The notes under the pieces were generated by a model. The model did no database searches. It worked only from the letters and a program-made list of their open reading frames with translations, and was not told the origin of the DNA. Source: Phytophthora hibernalis (lineage: Eukaryota; Oomycota; Peronosporomycetes; Peronosporales; Peronosporaceae). Taken from it: a DNA stretch of 64,000 bases. Where the stretch lies: NCBI GenBank assembly GCA_012656075.1, contig JAAKBF010000071.1:1-64000 (forward strand), read 5' to 3'. The translations under genes and the position numbers were made by a program. Of this stretch, positions 58,000 to 64,000 are shown one piece after another (the stretch's first letter is position 1; each line of letters begins with the position of its first letter).

Positions 58000-58245
58000 A
58001 ACTCCGCAAGAGGCAGAAGCGGTGAGACCTCCACCAGCGACGCCAGCGTGAGTAGTAGCAGCAAGCTCTTCGCTAGGGATACCGACGTGGGCAGTAGCAG
58101 TCAGACTTCTGCCATCGACACCTCCAGCAGCGACACCTGCGTGAGCAGTAGCAGCGAGACCTCCGCAGCGACGCCGGCGTGAGCAGTAGCAGCGAGACCT
58201 CCGCAGCGACGCCGGCGTGAGCAGTAGCAGCGAGACGTTTGCCTG
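58000..58245. repeat. Minisatellite with 38-bp units
   Basis: Units start at 58141, 58179 and 58217 and read GTGAGCAGTAGCAGCGAGAC..., of which the first two are identical. Degenerate versions (GCAGTAGCAG(C/T)..AGACCTC(C/T)GC) extend left to about 58000. A minus-strand frame runs through it, giving repeated Leu/Ala-rich peptides, and is probably not a gene. Confidence 0.85.
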
Positions 58246-58639
58246 CGATGTCTGCGTTGGTGGCAGCATAACGTGGCGGTTTGCACGAATTTGACGGGAG
58301 ATAATGTGCGGTATGTATAGCTTACATCTATTGATTAATATCACTTACTCACACGATGTCGTGTTGGTGGTTTTATTGTGGATAATGCAGCTGCAGGTCT
58401 AATATCTTAAAGTTAGCCGCACAATATGGAAGAGGCAGTCACAAGGCAGCATGCTCATTCCAACACTGTCTTCCATTGCCGCAACGGTTTTGACTCTGTC
58501 GGATTTTCGCACGTAGAGCTCTCTCACCACAAGTCGGTCAAGACAATTTGAAATTGGATTGACACTTATGATGAGACTGGCACCTACCAACGGGCTCACA
58601 CAAGCACCGGTAGAAGGTTTTCACTCGCGTATCAACAGT

Positions 58640-59480
58640 GGCTGTAAGACGTTTACGTAAAAACGCCATTAGCGTATTTGGATAAAGCCTAAGATGCGTT
58701 CAGGCGTTCCCATCAAATCAGCATTTCCAAGACGTCCGGGTGGAGAATTATACATGACTGTGGCTTGTCACGAAAGGTTGCACATTAAAGAACAAGATAT
58801 GTTTCGCTTTGTGGAGGAGCTCTCTCACATCAACTGGTGCTACTCAAACATCGTCTACTTAGATGAAGTGTCGTTTGACCACCGCGGGATGATTCGGAAG
58901 CGAGGGTATTCGCTTAAAGGACATGCAATCGCAATTCGGGGAGATTTTCAGCGTAAACCAAGAGTTTCTGTGTTGGCATTTATGAGAGTTGATGGTGTCA
59001 TCGACTACTACGATACCGAAGGCACATTTGAGCGCGTCGAGTTTGTCAAGCGTTGCAGAGATTTTGCCTACTCTACAAGAGGGCGTATGCAGCAGTATCC
59101 TGACTCGAATTCGGTATGGATACTGGATGGAGCATCGGTCCATAGACATCCTGAAATCGTTCACTTCCTTGCAGCATAAGAATTGCCCCGATATTTCTCC
59201 CGGCATATTGCCCATTTTTCCACTCCATCGAATACATGTTCGGCTACATCAATAAATATTTCTAGCGACACTACGTTGAGATGAGCAGCAGCAATTTCCT
59301 GCCGTTCGTTGTGGAAACATTTGGACGCTTTTAGCAGTTTTCGATGGCGCGACTCTTCGGCCACTGCGGTTGGAGCATCCAGGGTCATTTTGATCCATCA
59401 GGACCTTTATCAAAGGAAAATCGTCGAGCAGCCGTAATTGAAAACGGCTCGCTGCAAGTGGGTTCAAATGGAGATGATTA
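58640..59480 (+). pseudogene. Tc1/mariner-like (DDE_3) transposase remnant
   Basis: The open part 58694-59179 reads CYSNIVYLDEVSFDHRGMIR with the first catalytic Asp (58862-58864), RVDGVIDYYDTEGTFERVEF, and SVWILDGASVHRHPE with the second Asp (near 59126). A stop at the end of HFLAA is bypassed in another frame by IFLPAYCPFFHSIEYMFGYI, where the third acidic residue (Glu) sits. Then, past a stop, RHYVEMSSSNFLPF and GHCGWSIQGHFDPSGPLSKE follow. The D...D...E spacing and the final HSIEYMFGYI (usually NPIE) fit the DDE superfamily of Tc1/mariner/IS630. The N-terminal DNA-binding part is not visible. It runs directly into the accessory ORF at about 59481. Confidence 0.75.
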
Positions 59481-60200
59481 CCGAACCGAGAAAGCCGACC
59501 TCGGTCTGGTATTGTGGGAGCGACGCCACTGGGTCCGAGTCTCTGCCGTTGAAGCTTTCCTTCGGAGCATGACTCAGAGGCTCGGAGATGACACCTCGGT
59601 CATATCCTTACGAGCGGCATGGGCTGAGTACAACAAGGCTTGGAACCTCAGTGCGGATCGGTTGCGTCAGCGGATGGTGTACCGCTGTTGGGAGTGGTCC
59701 GTCGAGCGTGCTGGCAAGCCTCGTGAAGCCCCGACCGAGTTCTTGTTGGAACTTAGTTACCTCCAATACTCGTTCGAGGTGATTGAATGGGCCCCGTCGT
59801 CCGAGGATTGGGTCGGCGAGCTCGCAACTCTGGATGCTCGTCAACTGTGGCGGAACTGTTGAGTGGACGCGCCCTCCAGTCACCCCCATTCAACACGACT
59901 TTCGCGCCGTGCAATTCTCCGGTACCGATATTCGTACCTCGTGGCATGACCGAGGCGGAGATGGTATCGGGTATCATGGTGAATTCATCCTTGGTCTCAA
60001 GTTCGATCGTGGCTCCGTGGGTCCCTCAGGCTTCGGTTGCTGCTCTTCCAGGACCAACGGATGATGAAGGTAATGATGAAGGCCAAGCCGAGGACTCAGC
60101 TGTCCCTGCTTCCACTCCAACACCCTCCGGCGGGTCTGTGTCTGGCCAGACGTCGACCCTGGATGTGTTGGCTGCCTTAGCTTCCTCCACCGACATCTAG
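59481..60200 (+). pseudogene. Gypsy accessory ORF, C-terminal domain (copy at 59.5 kb)
   Basis: Starts abruptly with RTEKADLGLVLWERRHWVRV, the same point as 28183. It stays open for 120 codons, better than the 27-28.9 kb copy (RAAWAEYNKAWNLSADRLRQ, RCWEWSVERAGKPREAPTEF, FEVIEWAPSSEDWVGELATL). It stops at a TGA near 59860. Another frame continues (STPFAPCNSPVPIFVPRG, SGIMVNSSLVSSSIVAPWVP) and ends about 60200 (TSTLDVLAALASSTDI). It faces the minus-strand Gypsy pol beginning at 60541 across a 340-bp spacer. No known family recognised. Confidence 0.75.
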
Positions 60201-60540
60201 ACCTCGGTCTTGCGCTGCTGTGCTTCGTCGTTCATTCCTCTTGCTAATCTCACGTTGTCCGAGCTCCGTAGTTCATTACCGTTCCTCTTGATCCAAATCT
60301 ACTTCGAGTTTGTTCACATCATATACACATACACAATTTAATGCAGTAGTCATCTTCGTCTGACGCTACGAGCTGCATAATCCCCGTAGGCAGTTCATCT
60401 CGTCACTTCGCCACCACCAACCGAGCCTCCCAGGAAACTTGGTCATTCAGTGGTCAGTGACTTCCATTCTGGTACAGTATCATTTTTCGTCTGCTTCTAC
60501 ACACTGTACCAACCCCGTAGGCAGTTCAATCCTCGGTAGC
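60201..60540. other. Spacer between convergent accessory ORF and pol (copy at 60.3 kb)
   Basis: Contains the conserved phrases TGTCCGAGCTCCGTAG, ATCCAAATCTACTTCGAG and AATGCAGTAGTCATC found at 28.9-29.1 and 29.5-29.7 kb. No gene. Convergent transcripts would end here. Confidence 0.6.
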
Positions 60541-63500
60541 GATTCGAGCTAGTCCTCTTCGTCCACCTGAATTATTTGGAGTCGTCGTTCGCTGCGTCGA
60601 GTTCGCAAATAGTCGTAAAGCAACCCGCCGCACGACAAGTTCGATGCTGGTTCCCAGGTAGGCTCGTCGTGGCCGACCCACTTCACCTTAAACTGTCTGA
60701 CAGCGATTAGTGCTCGTTGTTAGGGTGATTGATCGTCCAGAATAGCCTCTACTTCGTATTCGCCTGCCACTCTGTCAGGCTCCCAGCTATCTTCCGGTAA
60801 CAGCTCCTCTTCGAAATAAATCCTCGTATCCTCGGTCGCCTCAGCTGTCAGCCGACTCCTCGGTCGGTCGCCATATTCGTTCGCCGCCTTGAGCCGCGAG
60901 ACATGCACCACCGGGTAGAACCGATAACCACTTCGATCCGGCAGCTCTAGTTCATATGCGAACTCTTCAACCTTCTTCTTGATTCGGAATGGCCCGTGCC
61001 ATCGGTGTGCTAGCTTCTTGGTCAATCCTGGTTTCACGCGCTCCATGTAGAGCCACACCTTGATCCCAGGCTCGAATAGATACCTCGGTGCTTCTTCGAT
61101 AGCTTCGGGAGATGCCCCAGGATCTTCCTGCCTGGTGTCCGTGGTTTCGTTGCCGTCGGTTTCCGTCGTTGTTCCCTGTCCTTCGCATCCAATGGTACCC
61201 CTGACCTGTCGCGGTTCGGTGCTACGTTGTTCTCGCTATCATTCTCTGGTATCCTCGGTACTGCTGCTGCATCACGTCGGTTAAGCGACTCGTTGTGCTC
61301 GCGGGATCTCCGAGCTTTCTCGACCTTCTGGTACTCTATCGCCATTTTCCATGCTATTTCTTGTTGTTGGTTCACTTCTCGGCGCCATGCTAGCGCATCT
61401 GTTTGCCCTCAGGATCCTCGTTTTAGCGACGGCGACATTGCTCGCAGCGTCCCACCCATAAACAAGGTAGAACGGAGTATCCTTCCGAGTGCCGTCCTGA
61501 GAGTTGTTGATAGTGAAGACAAGTCGTTCGGCGATCTCGTCCCAGTCTTGTTGCAACGGGCCTTCCGCATACACTCGCAATGACTGCATGACGGTCTTGA
61601 CTGATCGTTCTTGCTGACCATTTGCTTGCGGACGATAACTCAACGTGGCCCCTCGACCGAGATTGCATCATCTCAGCAAATGCTTGGAAAACCTTGCTCA
61701 TGAACCGAGGGTCTCGGTCATGGCGAATCATCGTTGGCGCCCCGAACCTTCGGTAGACACACTCTTCGAACGCTTGAGCGACTTTTAATGCGGTAGTATC
61801 TGACATGGCTTTCCCCATAACGAATCCCGTGAACGAGCAATGAAACAGTAGCAACGCGGTATTTCCTCGCCGAGACTTCGGCAATGGTATGACAAAATCC
61901 ATCGACACCAACTGGAATGGTCTCTCGACTAGTACATTCCCTGGAGAGTACCCTCGGAGCTGAGGTCGACTTTTGCTCGGGCTGCAGTCTGGGCAGGACC
62001 GCACATGCCGCTCAACGTCTGCGTACAGTCCGACCCAATAATAATCCATTTTCGCTCGGTGATATCTTCGACCGATACCTTGGTGGCCACCTTCTAACGA
62101 GTCGTGGCAGCTCTGTAATACTTCCTGAATAATCGTTGTGGGTACCACCAGTCGCATCTTAGTCTCTTCTTGGTTTTCGTTACTCCACCGACGGTTCGCT
62201 CCGATAATATATAACACACCGTCCTCGCTTAGCGCAAACTTGTCGGCCATTTTCCATGCATCTCTCGCCGCACTGTAACTCAGGCTAGCTTCTTCGCCTC
62301 GGAGAACAGCCTTGAGGTTTACTCACCTCAGCCCCTCGTCCTGGGCAGCGGAGATCCTCCGCTTTCGCTCTTCTTGAATGGTTACCGGGTCGACGTCGTT
62401 TGCATTCGGTGCTCTGACGCTTGCCTCGGTCATTGGTAGCTCGGTTTGTGCTGCGTTCTGAGTCTCTGAGGCTACCTTATCTGCTTCGTCTCGTCGTGTT
62501 GTGTCATCCTGGACCATCACCGAGGGCTCGTTCACAAACCGGACACGCTTCTTCAGTGCTCTCGCTTGTCGGCGGGTCGTGCCGGTTATGTAATCCGGCA
62601 CGTCCATCACAAAATCGAAAAAGATTTGTTACGGGTGCTTGGCGGGCAACACGGGTCCGGGCTAGGTTGATCGACGCTCTGTCGTCGGTGGTCGCTTCGC
62701 CGAGTGTTGGCGTGGCGGCCTCCGGGGAAGGCTCATAGATGACTTCGTCGATTCGGTTGAGCTCGACTAACTCCGTTTTCCTGGTTTCGGTCGAAACCAC
62801 GCTTGACTGTTTGCTGTTGAGAGCTTCTGTAGCTAACGAGTCTGCAGCTGCATTGAACTCTCGGATCACGTGGAGATATTTCACTGACCGAAGCTTGGCT
62901 GTGAGTTCTCGGTGGTGGTTGAGTTGGGTCACCAGAGTTTCCTTCCGACAGGCCATCACCCCTAGGGACTGCTGGATCGCGAGTCTCGAGTCTCCCACCA
63001 CGATTAAATCCTCGGTGCCGTGCACGAGCGCCGCCAAGACACCATTGATCATGCCTGCGTACTCAGCGAGGTTTACTGTGGTGGTCTCGAGATCAGACCC
63101 GCAGCCGTCACTACCGTCCATTCCGGTAATTTCCATAATATCCATGAGCAACTACATACCCGCCATTCTTCTCCGTCTTGGCTGAGCCATCAAAAGACAT
63201 CACCACGCCATTGTAAGTTATCGGTAGACTTGCGTAAAGCAAGTGTGGATCCATTCGAGCAGTCGGCGATCCTCGTGACGGTGGTGTCACCGGTGCTAAC
63301 GAGTCTTCCAGTTCAACAAAGCTGGTAAGCCCAGCTTGTCGTAGCTGAGCAAAAGTACAATCGCGTTCTTTGACTCGGTTGACCTTCAGATGCCACGGGG
63401 ACAACATGACTGCGAAGTGGGTCGTGCGACCGAACAATGTCTTCGACTTATGTAGTCGAGAACCGAGTGTAGACGTGGATGGTGTGTCCGACCAGCTGGG

Positions 63501-64000
63501 TATAACACACTTTCAACAGTAACAGCAAGGCCAACACCTCCTTCTGGCCGGGTGGCAATTCATCTCTGCGTCTTTCAGTACGCGGCGCAGAACCGCACGG
63601 GGTGCAACTTGTCGTCATGATACTGCATCAGAGTGGAACTCAGATCCCAGTTATTAGCAAATAGCGTCACATGCACCTCTTTGGCTAGGTCAAATTGTCG
63701 TAGTATCGGCGCGTCTGCAACCTTATGTTGTAGCACAGCGAAGCTTTGGTGAGCCACGGAAGAGTTCCCTGCCGGTGTAAAATCCTCATCCTTGTTGGTA
63801 CAGGGCGGCCCCGTAGGCTGCAAAGTCTTGGATGAATCGGCTGTAATAGTTCAACGCACCGAGGAATGACTGCATTCCTTTCTTCGATGACGGGAACGGC
63901 AGCTCCGTCACTATCTTCAACTTCTTCGGATCGGCCGGATCCCGTCGGCCGACATTTCATGCGACAGAAAATCCACTCGGCCTTGTACAAAATGCTCTTC
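60541..64000 (-). pseudogene. Ty3/Gypsy pol, second near-identical copy (cut by window end)
   Basis: From about 60580 to 64000 this repeats 29850-33290 almost base for base. It contains the chromodomain-like end, linker, integrase core (IRHDRDPRF), zinc finger (GGHQ...CPDC), RNase H (FDGSAKTEKNGG) and RT connection. Differences counted by eye are about a dozen, mostly one-base indels in runs: CCC/CCCC at 61199, GGGG/GGG at 62634, GGG/GGGG at 62725, TT/T at 63544 and AAAAA/AAAA near 63990. It shares the frame break in the integrase core (near 61650) with the first copy. RT catalytic motif, protease, gag and LTR lie outside the window. Confidence 0.9.

Noticed and set aside
58141..58240. 38-bp repeats as a CRISPR array or a coding gene on the - strand
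   Set aside because: No spacers; the peptide repeats come from tandem DNA repeats and there is no domain.
1..64000. RxLR or CRN effector genes, expected in an oomycete
   Set aside because: No frame showed a signal peptide followed by RxLR-EER or an LFLAK motif in the right place.
1..64000. tRNA and rRNA genes
   Set aside because: No cloverleaf with TTCGA arms or conserved rRNA core was recognised by eye; short tRNAs could be missed without a covariance search.

Overview
The window looks like a gene-poor, transposon-packed stretch of an oomycete genome, most likely Phytophthora or a close relative. This is inferred from the element families: Ty3/Gypsy polyproteins with the cysteine-rich gag knuckle seen in Phytophthora elements, piggyBac-like transposases, MULEs with SWIM zinc fingers, a PIF1 Helitron, and a LINE with an OTU-like domain. 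It also fits the short introns (about 63-68 bp) and initiator-like sites. No rRNA, tRNA or CRISPR array was recognised.

Layout. 1-4.3 kb: pieces of Gypsy elements (pol on +, an accessory ORF on +, pol end on -, an LTR scrap). 4.3-8.1 kb: mostly unassigned. 8.1-18 kb: a decayed Gypsy element on + with an unclassified 1.6-kb insert, its accessory ORF on - and a decayed LTR. 18-19.4 kb: unassigned. 19.4-20.6 kb: Helitron tail. 20.6-23.5 kb: Gypsy protease fragment carrying a TTAA-flanked MITE and a piggyBac copy. 23.46-38.04 kb: the best Gypsy element, on -, with 3' LTR, antisense accessory ORF (split by a hAT remnant), pol, gag, PBS and a stub of the 5' LTR. 38-41.1 kb: two MULE remnants. 42.0-45.0 kb: the only convincing host-gene island, an LSM-domain NAA38-like gene and a convergent PH-RhoGAP gene. 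46.3-56.8 kb: a LINE split by a piggyBac that is itself split by another piggyBac. 56.8-57.9 kb: Copia RT. 58-59.5 kb: a minisatellite and a Tc1/mariner-like transposase. 59.5-64 kb: a second copy of the Gypsy 3' half, running off the window.

The most interesting signal is the Gypsy accessory ORF. In five places the same protein family (Pro/Ser-rich N-terminus, coiled coil, a 63-bp intron, a conserved C-terminal domain with no family I recognise) appears beside Gypsy sequence. In four of them it lies opposite the chromodomain end of pol and converges with it. In the best copy it starts about 65 bp inside the 3' LTR, so its promoter would have to be the LTR read backwards. There the LTR has a CCAAT box and an oomycete initiator-like TCACTTTCC.

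A second theme is frame integrity. The PH-RhoGAP gene is broken at several homopolymers, nearly all repaired by one extra base of the same kind. The two near-identical Gypsy copies also differ mainly by homopolymer indels. This suggests consensus errors in a long-read assembly, so not every broken gene here is a true pseudogene.
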